A DNA stretch of 61,843 nucleotides from Poriferisodalis sp964484385. Lineage in GTDB: Bacteria > Actinomycetota > Acidimicrobiia > Acidimicrobiales > Poriferisodalaceae. Shown in pieces: positions 41,454 through 50,535 of the stretch (positions are counted from its first letter, which is position 1; the number at the start of each line of letters is the position of its first letter). The translations under genes were made by a program, and so were the position numbers. The DNA is taken from NCBI GenBank assembly GCA_964484385.1, contig CAZAFV010000012.1, positions 1 to 61,843 of the forward strand, written 5' to 3'. Under the pieces are notes generated by a model. The model was not told where the DNA came from. It ran no database searches and was given only the letters and a program-made list of their open reading frames with translations.

Positions 41454-42689
41454 ATGGGCGGGTTCAAAGCACAAGCGATGGAGGAAGATGCGCAGGGGTG
41501 GGAGTTCACGGACGAGATGGTGTGCACCGATTGCATCGCAGAGCCAGCACTGCAGGCCGTCGTGAGCGAGCATTCCCACAGTGGGTACGTCTGCGATTTC
41601 TGCGGCGGCGATCAATCGGCCCCTCTCGACGTGCTGCTCGGGACCTTCTTCGATGGACTGAGAAACGAGTACGAGGACATCGATAGCGCTGGTGTCCCCT
41701 ACGACGGCCGAGAAGGCGGGTACCTCGTGTATTGCAAGTGGGACACATGGGACCTGATCGAAGAATTCGCCGATGTATTCGCAGGCGAGGGTCTGCTTGA
41801 ACGCGTACACGATGCCGCCAAGCAGACCCTGTGGGTGGAGAACGACTACGTGACCCGTCGCCGCGATGTCGCGCTGCAGTGGAGCTGGGATGAGTTCTGC
41901 GACATCGTGAAGTTCAAGAAGCGGTACGTGCTGTGGCTGACCGACGACGAAGATCTCGGAGCCGGCGAGATTCCGCCTTCCCGAATACTTGACCGAGTCC
42001 GTGAGCTTGTGCGCCAACACGGCCTCGTGCGGATCGAGACAGCAGGCAGTCGCTATTGGCGCGCCCGTATTCACTCCGAGCCGAGCATCGAGCATTCAGC
42101 GAAGTGCCTGGGCACAGCACCCGCGAAGAAGGCAGCTCCCAACCGCATGAGCCCCGCCGGAATCCCCATGTTCTACGGAGCGGATGACGCAGTGACTGCA
42201 GTCTGCGAGGTAGCCGACGGATGCGAGGGCGGCGTCCCCTCGCCGCAGGACATCGCCGACAACCGTGTCAAATCGAGAGTTACCTACGGTCAGTTCAGTG
42301 TCAGCTCTGACATAACGATCGTGGACTTCACATCCGTCCCCGAAGTACCGAGCATGTTCCACCCCGAACTGGGATCCCAGCACCGCGAGGTCAGCTTCCT
42401 GCGTGCATTCGCGGACCAGATCAGCCGTTCCATCAACCCACAGCAGGAGCAGGTCGACTATGTGCCGAGCCAGATCGTCACCGAATACCTTCTCCACGGC
42501 GCACTGGATGGCGAGCCAATAGAAGGGCTCATGTACAAGTCCTCACGGGCGGACGGCAAGTGCATCGCGTTGCCGGTTCCGCAGGAGAAATGCGTGGACG
42601 ACGACACGGACGAACCAGGCCACCTAGTGCTGCACCACGGGACAGTTGAATGCCATACAGTCAACTGCTGCTCATCGGTACTTGACTAG
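41454..42689 (+). CDS. HEPN/RES-NTD1 and RES-domain protein (toxin-like)
   Basis: 411 residues from ATG 41454 (MGGFKAQAMEEDAQGWEF); ATG 41430 adds eight unconserved residues. The N-terminus matches the HEPN/RES N-terminal domain 1, with a treble-clef-like pair CTDC (24-27) and CDFC (47-50). The RES domain is at the C-terminal half: GSRYWRARIH (about 197-206) and NRMSPAGIPMFYGADD (about 227-242) carry the expected Arg and Tyr. RES toxins such as MbcT degrade NAD+. No Xre/MbcA-type antitoxin gene is adjacent; in HEPN/RES proteins the N-terminal domain may take that regulatory part. Confidence 0.82.
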   Translation: MGGFKAQAMEEDAQGWEFTDEMVCTDCIAEPALQAVVSEHSHSGYVCDFCGGDQSAPLDVLLGTFFDGLRNEYEDIDSAGVPYDGREGGYLVYCKWDTWDLIEEFADVFAGEGLLERVHDAAKQTLWVENDYVTRRRDVALQWSWDEFCDIVKFKKRYVLWLTDDEDLGAGEIPPSRILDRVRELVRQHGLVRIETAGSRYWRARIHSEPSIEHSAKCLGTAPAKKAAPNRMSPAGIPMFYGADDAVTAVCEVADGCEGGVPSPQDIADNRVKSRVTYGQFSVSSDITIVDFTSVPEVPSMFHPELGSQHREVSFLRAFADQISRSINPQQEQVDYVPSQIVTEYLLHGALDGEPIEGLMYKSSRADGKCIALPVPQEKCVDDDTDEPGHLVLHHGTVECHTVNCCSSVLD

Positions 42690-43075
42690 CGGAGTCCCGA
42701 CTCGAAGCGCTCGTCGCGCGCAAAACGCCAAGACAGGTCGCACCACGGCAGCGAACTGAGTGGCTTCGCACTTGGAACCGCCAACGGCCCGCGGTGGAGC
42801 AATTGACGGGCTCCGCCGATATGAGTCCGGGTGGCCTCGTTCCGGTAGCTACGCCTGCATCGTGCGGACTGGCTGACGAGTGCCCGCTCGCTGCACCTCA
42901 TCCCCGCTCCGCGCTGAATCTGTAGCGGTTGGGCCTTCTGGCCAACGAAGACCGGGCCTGTAACACCCCACAAATACGTTCGTGGTGCGGGCCAACGACG
43001 CGAGGGGCAGCCATGAGGTGTACGAAGAACAGTGAGGTACCGGGTCTGGAACAGGGTCACCTACCGGGGATGGGC
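42690..43075. other. 386-nt gap upstream of the methyltransferase
   Basis: No confident gene. A minus-strand frame at 42686-43060 has no conserved look and is likely chance. The last 150 nt (CCACAAATACGTTCGTGG palindrome at about 42970-42988) are AT-richer and probably carry the methyltransferase promoter. The palindrome CCAC-AAATACGTTC-GTGG could be an operator for a control protein, but none is present. Confidence 0.4.
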
Positions 43076-44410
43076 ATGTGGTCTACGGTCGGCAGCGTGG
43101 CTACGGCACCTCGGCCCCCAACTAATGGGGCGATGAATTCGTTGCTCGAGTGTGATGCCCCTGCCCATGACTGGTACCGATTCGTGCTGTCGTTTCCGCC
43201 CCACCTGGTGCGCGACTACGCAGGCCGATTCGAGCTTGGAGAAGATGCAGTTGTGCTCGACCCGTTCTGCGGGACGGGCACGACCCTGGTGGAATCAAAG
43301 AAGCTGGGCATCGCGAGCATCGGCGTCGAAGCGATGCCGATGTCGAAGTTCGCAGCCGAAGTGAAGACCGATTGGTCGCCAGACCCTGATGCGTTGGCGG
43401 GCCATGCCGACTTGGTTGCCGAGAAGGCTTCGGCAACATTGGCAGCGGATCAGCTGCGCGATGAGCCCGGCGCATCCACGGCCGAGGGTCTTCGCTTGCG
43501 AGGCCTGGACGCTGACGCCGCCAAACTGCTTATCAAGCACTCCATCAGTCCGCTGCCGCTGCATAAGGCACTCGTGCTGCGCGAGGCGCTACAGGGCGAG
43601 TACGCGGCAGGCATCTCGGACCACGAGAGGCTCGCCTTCGCCCGCGTGCTCCCGACTGAGGTAGGCAACCTCCGATTTGGCCCTGAAGTGGGCGTCGGTT
43701 CGGTACGGGACGATGCAGCGGTCGTGGTCCCATGGCTGGATCGGGTGCGATCGATGGTCGACGACCTGCGTGTGCTGGGAGAGCGGGACGAGACAGTAGC
43801 CAGTGTCGTTGCTGGAGATGCGCGGGCTGTCTCATCGTGTGTCCCAGCCGAGAGCGTGGACGCTGTCATCACCTCGCCCCCCTACCCCAATGAGAAGGAC
43901 TACTCGCGAACTGTCCGTCTTGAGTCGGTGCTGTTGGGCTACCTCACCGACCGAGCAAGCTTGCGCAGCACCAAGCGCGAACTACTCCGTTCGAATACCC
44001 GTGGCGTCTACCGCGATGACGATGACTCTGCCTGGGTCGCAGACGACAAGCGGGTGCAGGAGCTCTCCGCCCAGATCGAGGAACGTCGCATCGCCCTCGG
44101 CAAGGATTCGGGCTTCGAGCGTATGTACCACCGCGTGACGAAGCTCTATTTCGGCGGCATGGCGCGTCACCTGTCGTCGCTGCGAGACGTGTTGCGACCA
44201 GGTGCCCGGCTCGCGTATGTCGTCGGCGATCAGGCGTCGTATTTGCGGGTGATGATCCGCACCGGCCAGATTCTTGCCTCCATTGCCGAGCGGTGTGGCT
44301 ACGAAGTGGAAGGCATCGATCTCTTCAGGACGAGACCGGCGACGGCGACGCGGGACCAGCTTCGCGAAGAAGTTCTGCTCCTGCGCTGGCCTGGCCACAA
44401 GAGCCAATGA
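43076..44410 (+). CDS. DNA methyltransferase (N4-cytosine/N6-adenine class)
   Basis: 444 residues from ATG 43076; ATG 43013 and ATG 43133 are alternatives. The AdoMet motif I, VVLDPFCGTGTTLVESKKLG, is near residue 60-79 and the catalytic motif IV, ITSPPYPNEKDYS, near 265-277. SPPY is the amino-methyltransferase signature (N6-adenine or N4-cytosine). The roughly 200 residues between them probably hold the target-recognition region. It overlaps the nuclease gene by 4 nt (ATGA), so the pair is a restriction-modification system. The recognition site cannot be read from sequence. Confidence 0.9.
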   Translation: MWSTVGSVATAPRPPTNGAMNSLLECDAPAHDWYRFVLSFPPHLVRDYAGRFELGEDAVVLDPFCGTGTTLVESKKLGIASIGVEAMPMSKFAAEVKTDWSPDPDALAGHADLVAEKASATLAADQLRDEPGASTAEGLRLRGLDADAAKLLIKHSISPLPLHKALVLREALQGEYAAGISDHERLAFARVLPTEVGNLRFGPEVGVGSVRDDAAVVVPWLDRVRSMVDDLRVLGERDETVASVVAGDARAVSSCVPAESVDAVITSPPYPNEKDYSRTVRLESVLLGYLTDRASLRSTKRELLRSNTRGVYRDDDDSAWVADDKRVQELSAQIEERRIALGKDSGFERMYHRVTKLYFGGMARHLSSLRDVLRPGARLAYVVGDQASYLRVMIRTGQILASIAERCGYEVEGIDLFRTRPATATRDQLREEVLLLRWPGHKSQ

Positions 44411-45252
44411 GCGACGCAGCGTCGTCGGGCACGCTGGCTCAGCGGATCGCCGCCCGAATATTTGACGAGAAGTTCCGACCGGGCCAGGTCGAGGTGCCGT
44501 TCACTCGCGACGAGATCATTGCGGCGGCTGAGGGCCTCGGCGAGAAGCGGCCCAAGAACCTCGGCGACATCGTTTATTCGCTCAGGTACCGCACACCGTT
44601 GCCTGGATCGATTCGGGAGGCCGCCCCACCGGGACTGGAATGGGCGATCTTTCCGGGCGGCAACGCGGTGTACGTGCTTCGCCTGGTACCGCTGAACATG
44701 ATCGAGCCTCGGCCGGGCTTGTCGATGGTCAAGATTCCGGACGCGACGCCGGGCGTGATCACCAAGTACACGATGACGGATGAACAGGCGCTGTTGGCTC
44801 GCGTTCGCTACAACCGCCTACTCGACGTATTCACCGGCTTGGCCTGCTACTCGCTCCAGAGCCACCTACGCACGACGATCAATATCGACGACGTCATTTC
44901 GGGGAACGAGAGCAGCTCTCAAGTCGAGACGGACGAGCTCTATATCGGCCTCGATACCCACGGAGCGCACTACGTCCTGCCGGTGCAGGCCAAGGGCGGA
45001 ACCGATGTGTTGAGCGTCATCCAGATCTGGCAGGACTTTCGAGTGGCCGAGCAGAAGTTCCCGGAACTCCGGCCTCGGCCGGTCGCCGCTCAATTCATGG
45101 AGGCAGGCGATATTGCACTTTTCGAGTTCGCTGAGCGCGACGGAGAGATCACCATTGCGCGTGAGCGCCACTACCGGCTCGTCGATGCGGATGAGCTGTC
45201 GACTGACGATCTGCAGTCGTATCGGGCGGCTTCTGAGTTAGACACGTACTGA
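44407..45252 (+). CDS. Restriction endonuclease, PD-(D/E)xK fold with QxK motif
   Basis: 281 residues; its ATG overlaps the methyltransferase stop. The core QVETDELYIGLDTHGAHYVL, then PVQAKGGTD, fits a PD-(D/E)xK nuclease: an acidic site at Asp176/Glu177 and Gln194-x-Lys196 in place of the usual Glu-x-Lys, as in Mrr-type nucleases. A helix with a Gln (VIQIWQDFRVAEQKFPELRP) follows. The N-terminal part (ARIFDEKFRPGQVEVPFTRD) may bind DNA. Linked to the methyltransferase, it should cut unmodified DNA. The family is assigned by fold pattern, not by a named relative. Confidence 0.75.
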   Translation: MSDAASSGTLAQRIAARIFDEKFRPGQVEVPFTRDEIIAAAEGLGEKRPKNLGDIVYSLRYRTPLPGSIREAAPPGLEWAIFPGGNAVYVLRLVPLNMIEPRPGLSMVKIPDATPGVITKYTMTDEQALLARVRYNRLLDVFTGLACYSLQSHLRTTINIDDVISGNESSSQVETDELYIGLDTHGAHYVLPVQAKGGTDVLSVIQIWQDFRVAEQKFPELRPRPVAAQFMEAGDIALFEFAERDGEITIARERHYRLVDADELSTDDLQSYRAASELDTY

Positions 45253-45301
45253 GCTGGCACAAGGGGTCCTGATCGCGACACCGCGACGCCGCTGCTAGGC
45301 G

Positions 45302-47566
45302 TCAGCCGCCAGTGCGGAAGCCGTCGAGGATGTCGTTGAAGGTCTGGCTTGGCCGCATGGCGGCTTCGGCGAGTGCGGGGTCGGGCAGGTAGTAGCCGCC
45401 GAGGTCGACCGGCACGCCCTGGCACTCCACCAGCTCGGCGACGATCTGGCTCTCGTTGGCGGCCAATGCCGCGGCCAGCGGGGCGAATCGTTCGGCGAGG
45501 TCGGCGTCTGTGCCTTGGCGGGCCATCTCGTCGGCCCATTGCTTCGCTAGATGGAAGTGGCTGGCGCGGTTGTCGGGCTCGTTCACCCGGCGGCTGGGAG
45601 CGCGGCCCTCGGCGAGCCACGTGCCGATCGCAGCGTCGAGGGTGTCAGCGAGCAGCTGCGCGACGGGGTTGCCGGCCACACGGGCCAGATGTTCGAGCGA
45701 CACCGCCAGGGCCAAGAACTCGCCCAGGCTGTCCCAGCGGAGGTGGTTCTCGGCCACCATCTGCTGGACATGCTTGGGCGCTGAGCCGCCGGCGCCGGTC
45801 TCGAAGAGCCCGCCGCCGGCCATGAGCGGCACGACCGAAAGCATCTTGGCCGACGTTCCCAGCTCGAGGATCGGGAACAAGTCGGTGTTGTAGTCGCGCA
45901 ATACGTTGCCCGTGACCGAGATGGTGTCTTCCCCCCGCCGGATGCGCTCCAGCGAGAAGCGGCAGGCATCGGCCGGGGCCAAGGTCCTGATGTCGAGCTC
46001 GCCGATCGAGGCGTCGTCGGCCTGCCGTTGCGCCAGTCGCGCGTCGACCTTGGCGATGAGCTGCGCATCGTGGGGCCGGTCGGCATCCAGCCAGAACACC
46101 ACCGCAGCCCCGGTGAGCTGCCCGCGCTCGACGGCTAGGTCGACCCAGTTGGCGATGGCCGCGTCGTTGGTGGTGCACATGCGCCAGATGTCGCCCTCGG
46201 CGACCCGGTGGCTCATCAGCAACTCGCCAGACTCGCTGACCACGCGCATGGTCCCGGCAACGTCCACCGCGTAGGTCTTGTCGTGACTGCCGTACTCCTC
46301 GGCCTTCTGGGCCATGAGGCCCACGTTGGGCACCGAGCCCATGGTCGTCGGGTCGTAGGCACCGTTGGCGCGGCAGTCGTCGATCACCGCTTGGTAGATG
46401 CCGGCGTAGCTGGAGTCGGGAATGACGGCCTTGGTGTCGTGCTGGTTGCCCTCGGCGTTCCACATCTGGCCTGACGAGCGGATCATGGCCGGCATGGAGG
46501 CGTCCACGATGACATCGCTCGGCACATGCAGGTTGGTGATGCCGCGGTCGGAGTCGACCATGGCCAAGCCGGGGCGCTCGGCAAGCGTGGCAGCGATGTC
46601 GGCCTCGATGGCTTCGCGCTGCGCTGCCGGCAGCGATTCGACGGCGGCCAGCACGTTGGCCCAGCCGTCATTGGGGTCGGCACCGGCGGCCGCGAGTGCT
46701 TCGGCATGCCGGTCGAACACCGGTGCGAAGAACGCCCGCACTGCATGTCCGAAGACAATCGGATCGGCGACCTTCATCATGGTGGCCTTGAGGTGCAGCG
46801 AGAACAGCACGCCACCCGAGCGGGCGTCGGCGATCTGATCATCGAGGAACTCGCGCAGCGCAGCGACCGACATGAACGTGGAGTCGACGACATCGCCGGC
46901 GCCCACGGGGACCTTGCGCATCAGGCGCACGTTCCCGTCGTTGTCAACATGCTCGATGCTCAGCGAGCCGGCGCCGCCCGCCGTGACTGACTGCTCATTC
47001 GAGCGAAAGTCGCCGCCGGACATCGTCGACACGTGGCTCTGGCTCTGCGGTGACCAGGCGCCCATCGAGTGGGGGTACTGGCGCGCGTATTCCTTCACGG
47101 CGCGGGGTGCGCGGCGGTCGGAGTTGCCTTCGCGCAGCACCGGGTTCACCGCCGAGCCCTTCACCCGATCGAAGCGCTCGCGGATCTCGCGCTCGGAGGC
47201 GTCTGCGGGGTCGTCGGGATAGTCGGGGATTGCGTAGCCCTTCGATTGCAGCTCGGCGACGGCGTCCTTGACCTGGGGGACCGAGGCGGAGATGTTGGGC
47301 AGCTTGATGATGTTGGCGCCGCGGTCCTGGGTCCACGCGCCGAGTTCGCTCAGCGCATCGCCGATCCGCTGGTGTGGCTCGAGCATGTCACCGAAGGCCG
47401 CAATGATCCGCCCTGCCAGCGAGATGTCACGCGTCTCGACGTCGACCCCTGCAGCGTCGGTGAACGCGGTGATGATCGGCAGCAGCGAATAGGTGGCCAG
47501 CGCTGGTGCTTCGTCGGTGTGGGTGTAGACGATCTTCGAACCAGAGTCGTTGGGCGAGGAAGACAT
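45302..47566 (-). CDS. icd: NADP-dependent isocitrate dehydrogenase, monomeric type
   Basis: 754 residues, the size of the monomeric IDH-II family (about 740). It makes 2-oxoglutarate from isocitrate with NADP+. Family blocks are KIVYTHTDEAPALATYSLLP, then RGANIIKLPNISASVPQ, PHSMGAWSPQSQSHVSTMSG, VDASMPAMIRSSGQMWN and RVNEPDNRASHFHLAKQW. It is full length. The gene follows the restriction-modification pair convergently with a gap of 49 nt, and marks the right edge of the defence island. Confidence 0.96.
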   Translation of the reverse strand: MSSSPNDSGSKIVYTHTDEAPALATYSLLPIITAFTDAAGVDVETRDISLAGRIIAAFGDMLEPHQRIGDALSELGAWTQDRGANIIKLPNISASVPQVKDAVAELQSKGYAIPDYPDDPADASEREIRERFDRVKGSAVNPVLREGNSDRRAPRAVKEYARQYPHSMGAWSPQSQSHVSTMSGGDFRSNEQSVTAGGAGSLSIEHVDNDGNVRLMRKVPVGAGDVVDSTFMSVAALREFLDDQIADARSGGVLFSLHLKATMMKVADPIVFGHAVRAFFAPVFDRHAEALAAAGADPNDGWANVLAAVESLPAAQREAIEADIAATLAERPGLAMVDSDRGITNLHVPSDVIVDASMPAMIRSSGQMWNAEGNQHDTKAVIPDSSYAGIYQAVIDDCRANGAYDPTTMGSVPNVGLMAQKAEEYGSHDKTYAVDVAGTMRVVSESGELLMSHRVAEGDIWRMCTTNDAAIANWVDLAVERGQLTGAAVVFWLDADRPHDAQLIAKVDARLAQRQADDASIGELDIRTLAPADACRFSLERIRRGEDTISVTGNVLRDYNTDLFPILELGTSAKMLSVVPLMAGGGLFETGAGGSAPKHVQQMVAENHLRWDSLGEFLALAVSLEHLARVAGNPVAQLLADTLDAAIGTWLAEGRAPSRRVNEPDNRASHFHLAKQWADEMARQGTDADLAERFAPLAAALAANESQIVAELVECQGVPVDLGGYYLPDPALAEAAMRPSQTFNDILDGFRTGG

Positions 47567-47621
47567 AGCGATTGGACGCTACCGCCCGCCGGGGAGCCGC
47601 CGCCCATTCGGCAGAGGCGGC

Positions 47622-49142
47622 TCAGCCAGCGGCGTGCGCGGCGGCGGAGCTGCCCGCCAGCCGGCCGAACACCGCACCCGCCGAGAGGCCCGAGCCGCCG
47701 GGATAGTTGCCGTAGAACAGGCCGCCCACCAGCTCGCCTGCGGCATACAAGCCCGTGATCGGCCGCAGGTCGGTGTCGATCACGCAGCCGGTTTCGTCGA
47801 TGCGCAGCCCGCCGAACGTGAAGGTCAGGCCGCACGTCACGCGGAACGCTGAGAACGGCGGCGTCTCGATCGGCATCGCCCAGTTCGTCTTGTCGGGGCC
47901 GAGGCCCCTGGTGCGGCGGCCGTCGAGCACGTTGGGGTCGAACGGGACGCTGCGGTCGACCGCTGCGTTGAACTCGCTGATCGTTGCCAGCGCTCCCTCG
48001 GTGTGCACGTCCTCCATGCGCGCGCAGAGCTCTTCGATGCTGTCGGCGGTCACTTTGGTGACTTGGCGGATGCGGTACTCGTCGCGCTGCAGGTGCTCGG
48101 TGCTGGCGTCGAAGACCTGCCAGGCCGAATGCCCCGGCTGGGCAAGGATTTCGCGCCCGTAGCGAGCGTAGGTGTAGTTGCGGAAGTCGGCGCCCTCGTC
48201 CACGAAGCGCCGGCCGTCCTGGTTCAGCACGATCGCGAACGGATAGCTGTGCTTCTGGAAGCCGTCGCCGACCGCGAGATCGCCGAACTCCGGGGCGTTG
48301 TAATCCCACGCCACGGCGTGAGCGCCGCTCCAATTGCCGTACGGCATCGCGCCGATGTCGAGCGCCATTGAGATTCCGTCGCCGGTGTTGAAGCGGGTGC
48401 CGCGCACCTTGGCCAGATCCCATCCGGGACCCAGGTAGCGGGTGCGCCATTCGGCGTTGGCCTGGAAACCGCCAGCCGCCAGCACGACAGCGCTGCATTC
48501 GACGTCGATCACACGGCCGCCGCGCCGCACGCGAACGCCCCGAACCGCACCGCTGTCGTCGGTCAGCAGCGAGCGCCCGGCGGCTTCGTGCCACAGGTCG
48601 ATCCGGTTCCGGTCGAGTGCTGCCCGCAGCGATTCCACGAGTCCTTCGCCGCCGCCCACCGACTCCACCGTGAGGCCGCCCCAGAACGTGAAGCGCCCGT
48701 CCACCTTGAAGGCCTGGCGTCCCCAGATCGGCGCGAACCGCACGCCGTGGCTCGCCATCCACATCAGCGTGTCCTTGCTGCGGGTGACGAGCGTGTCGGC
48801 CAGCTCGGGATCGCACCGGTAGTCGGTGATGCGGCCGAGATCGGCGTAGAACTGCTCTTCGGTGTAGGTGCCGAAGTCGGTCATCTCCACTTCGGCGTCG
48901 GTGAGATCGGGCATCAGCGCCCGCAGGTCGTCGACGCCGTCGTAGGCGAAGCGGATCGCGCCGGCAGTGAATCGGCTGTTGCCGCCGGCCTCGGCCTCGG
49001 GCGCCCGTTCCAGCACGAGCACCCTGGCACCGCCCTCGTGGGCCGCGAGCGCCGCGCACATCGCCGCATTGCCCGCGCCCACCACCACCACGTCGTAGTG
49101 CTCCGTGGAGCCTGCCGCCGCCGATCGATCAGGCGCATTCAC
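47622..49142 (-). CDS. FAD-dependent dehydrogenase (fumarate reductase/TcuA-like flavoprotein)
   Basis: 506 residues from GTG 49142 (VNAPDRSAAAGSTEHYDVVV). The FAD-binding motif VVVGAGNAAMCAALAAHEGG and the ALERAPEAEAGGNS-like segment are typical of the succinate dehydrogenase/fumarate reductase flavoprotein family. Further blocks are AVVLAAGGFQANAEW, PFAIVLNQDGRRFVDEG and the C-terminal GLYAAGELVGGLFYGNYPGG with SGLSAGAVFGRLAG. It resembles tricarballylate dehydrogenase TcuA and 3-ketosteroid dehydrogenase relatives; the substrate is unknown. It is divergent from the Ldh-family gene. Confidence 0.85.
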   Translation of the reverse strand: MNAPDRSAAAGSTEHYDVVVVGAGNAAMCAALAAHEGGARVLVLERAPEAEAGGNSRFTAGAIRFAYDGVDDLRALMPDLTDAEVEMTDFGTYTEEQFYADLGRITDYRCDPELADTLVTRSKDTLMWMASHGVRFAPIWGRQAFKVDGRFTFWGGLTVESVGGGEGLVESLRAALDRNRIDLWHEAAGRSLLTDDSGAVRGVRVRRGGRVIDVECSAVVLAAGGFQANAEWRTRYLGPGWDLAKVRGTRFNTGDGISMALDIGAMPYGNWSGAHAVAWDYNAPEFGDLAVGDGFQKHSYPFAIVLNQDGRRFVDEGADFRNYTYARYGREILAQPGHSAWQVFDASTEHLQRDEYRIRQVTKVTADSIEELCARMEDVHTEGALATISEFNAAVDRSVPFDPNVLDGRRTRGLGPDKTNWAMPIETPPFSAFRVTCGLTFTFGGLRIDETGCVIDTDLRPITGLYAAGELVGGLFYGNYPGGSGLSAGAVFGRLAGSSAAAHAAG

Positions 49143-49252
49143 GCCGAGCGAGCCTATGTGGAGCGTCCCGACGATGCGGGAGCGAGGCCGGCCGGCCGAG
49201 TCACGGTGCTCTGGTGCGGAAACGAACCGGGGGAGCCGCGTACGCTGCGGCG

Positions 49253-50392
49253 ATGAGCGAATCCAGCACAAACAATGACGCCGCGAACCGCGACGTGGTG
49301 ATCGACCATGAACGCCTTGCGGAGTTCATCGCTGAGATCTTCCGGCATACGGCGTGCTCCGATGCCGAAGCGGCGCGTATCGGTCGCAGCCTCGTGGGGG
49401 CCAATCTGGCAGGCCATGACAGCCACGGTGTGATCCGCTCGGCGCTGTATGTGGATCTGCTGGCGAATGGCATTCAGCTCGCCGACCAGGAGCTCAAGGT
49501 GCTCATCGACTCGGGCGCGCTGTTGCTGGTGGACGGCCAGTACGGCATGGGCCAGACCGTCGGTCCTGCAGCAGTGGAACTGGGCATCGAGCGATGCAAG
49601 GAACTTGGCGTTGCGGTGGCGGGGCTGCGCAACGCGGGCCACCTCGGCCGCATCGGCGAGTACGCCGAGATGGCCGCAGCCGAAGGCCTGGTCTCGGTGC
49701 ACTTCGTGAATGTGGCGAACAGCCGGCTGGTGGCCCCGTTCGGCGCCAAGGCCCGCCGGATGGGCACCAACCCGTGCGCCTATGGCGCGCCCGTGGCCGG
49801 TCGCCGTCCCGTCATCCACGACTTCGCCACGTCGGTCGTGGCCGAGGGCAAGGCCATGGTCGCCTTGCATGGCGGCCCAGCTGTCCCCAGCAACGCCCTC
49901 GTGTCCGGCGACGGTGAGATCACCGGCGACCCGCGGGTGCTGTACACGTTCGAGGAGGGTCAGCGCCCCAACTCCATGGACGGGCCGGGCGCATTGCGGG
50001 CGATGGGGGAACACAAGGGCTCGGGCATCTCGGTGATGTGCGAGCTGCTGGCCGGTGCGCTCACCGGCACTGGCACTGCAGGGCCGCGCCGGGTTCGCTT
50101 CGCCAACGGGATGCTGTCGGTCTACGTTGACCCGGCCCACGTGGACGCCGCTGTCGGCGAGACTGACGACGGGTACAACGGCATCGCGGCCGACTATCTC
50201 GACTGGTTCTACGACGCCGACGCCATCGATCCATCCGAGCCCGTGAAGCTGCCCGGCGATGTCGAGCACGAACGACGCCAGCACCGCATGGCCAACGGCA
50301 TCACGCTGCCCGCCGAAACGTGGGAGAGCATCTGCGGCGGTGCTCGCGCCGCCGGCGTACCCGAAGCAACGATCGCCGCCGCCGCTGGCTGA
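49253..50392 (+). CDS. Ldh-family NAD(P)-dependent oxidoreductase (malate/L-lactate/sulfolactate type)
   Basis: 379 residues from ATG 49253; the longer frame runs into the promoter region. Motifs of the Ldh_2 family are NLAGHDSHGVIRSALYVDLL, then VDGQYGMGQTVGPAAVELGI, RNAGHLGRIGEYAEMAAAEG and the MGEHKGSGISVMCELLAGAL segment. These enzymes reduce or oxidise 2-oxo/2-hydroxy acids such as malate, sulfolactate, ureidoglycolate or Delta1-piperideine-2-carboxylate. Sulfur- or phosphonate-related neighbours (TauD, PhnZ-like) may hint at a C-S or C-P compound, which is only suggestive. The next feature downstream is the intergenic repeat. Confidence 0.88.
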   Translation: MSESSTNNDAANRDVVIDHERLAEFIAEIFRHTACSDAEAARIGRSLVGANLAGHDSHGVIRSALYVDLLANGIQLADQELKVLIDSGALLLVDGQYGMGQTVGPAAVELGIERCKELGVAVAGLRNAGHLGRIGEYAEMAAAEGLVSVHFVNVANSRLVAPFGAKARRMGTNPCAYGAPVAGRRPVIHDFATSVVAEGKAMVALHGGPAVPSNALVSGDGEITGDPRVLYTFEEGQRPNSMDGPGALRAMGEHKGSGISVMCELLAGALTGTGTAGPRRVRFANGMLSVYVDPAHVDAAVGETDDGYNGIAADYLDWFYDADAIDPSEPVKLPGDVEHERRQHRMANGITLPAETWESICGGARAAGVPEATIAAAAG

Positions 50393-50466
50393 GCCGGCTG
50401 CGTCCTCGGGCAGCGGCCCGAGAACGTACGCGGAGTGGCGAAACTGGCCGTCGCGTCGCCTGTTGC

Positions 50467-50535
50467 TTCCCGCTCTTGTTCGCTGCGCTCACGGGCCGCT
50501 CGGGCCACGGCTTCGCCGTTCGGCTCAGCCTCTCA
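50467..50535 (-). repeat. Tandem-hairpin intergenic repeat, copy C (starts at the dioxygenase stop codon)
   Basis: Reading on the minus strand, the repeat begins with the TGA of the TauD-family gene and continues GAGGCTGAGCCGAACGGCG and on to GAGCGGGAA. It matches the copy after pyk (14563-14630) almost base for base, with a changed loop (AA instead of GCA) that keeps the stem. Two independent stop-anchored copies argue that the site is a specific insertion point or a functional 3'-end element. Confidence 0.85.

Noticed and set aside
42686..43060. Minus-strand frame of 124 codons before the methyltransferase
   Set aside because: No conserved-looking segment or ribosome-binding site; it overlaps the probable promoter.
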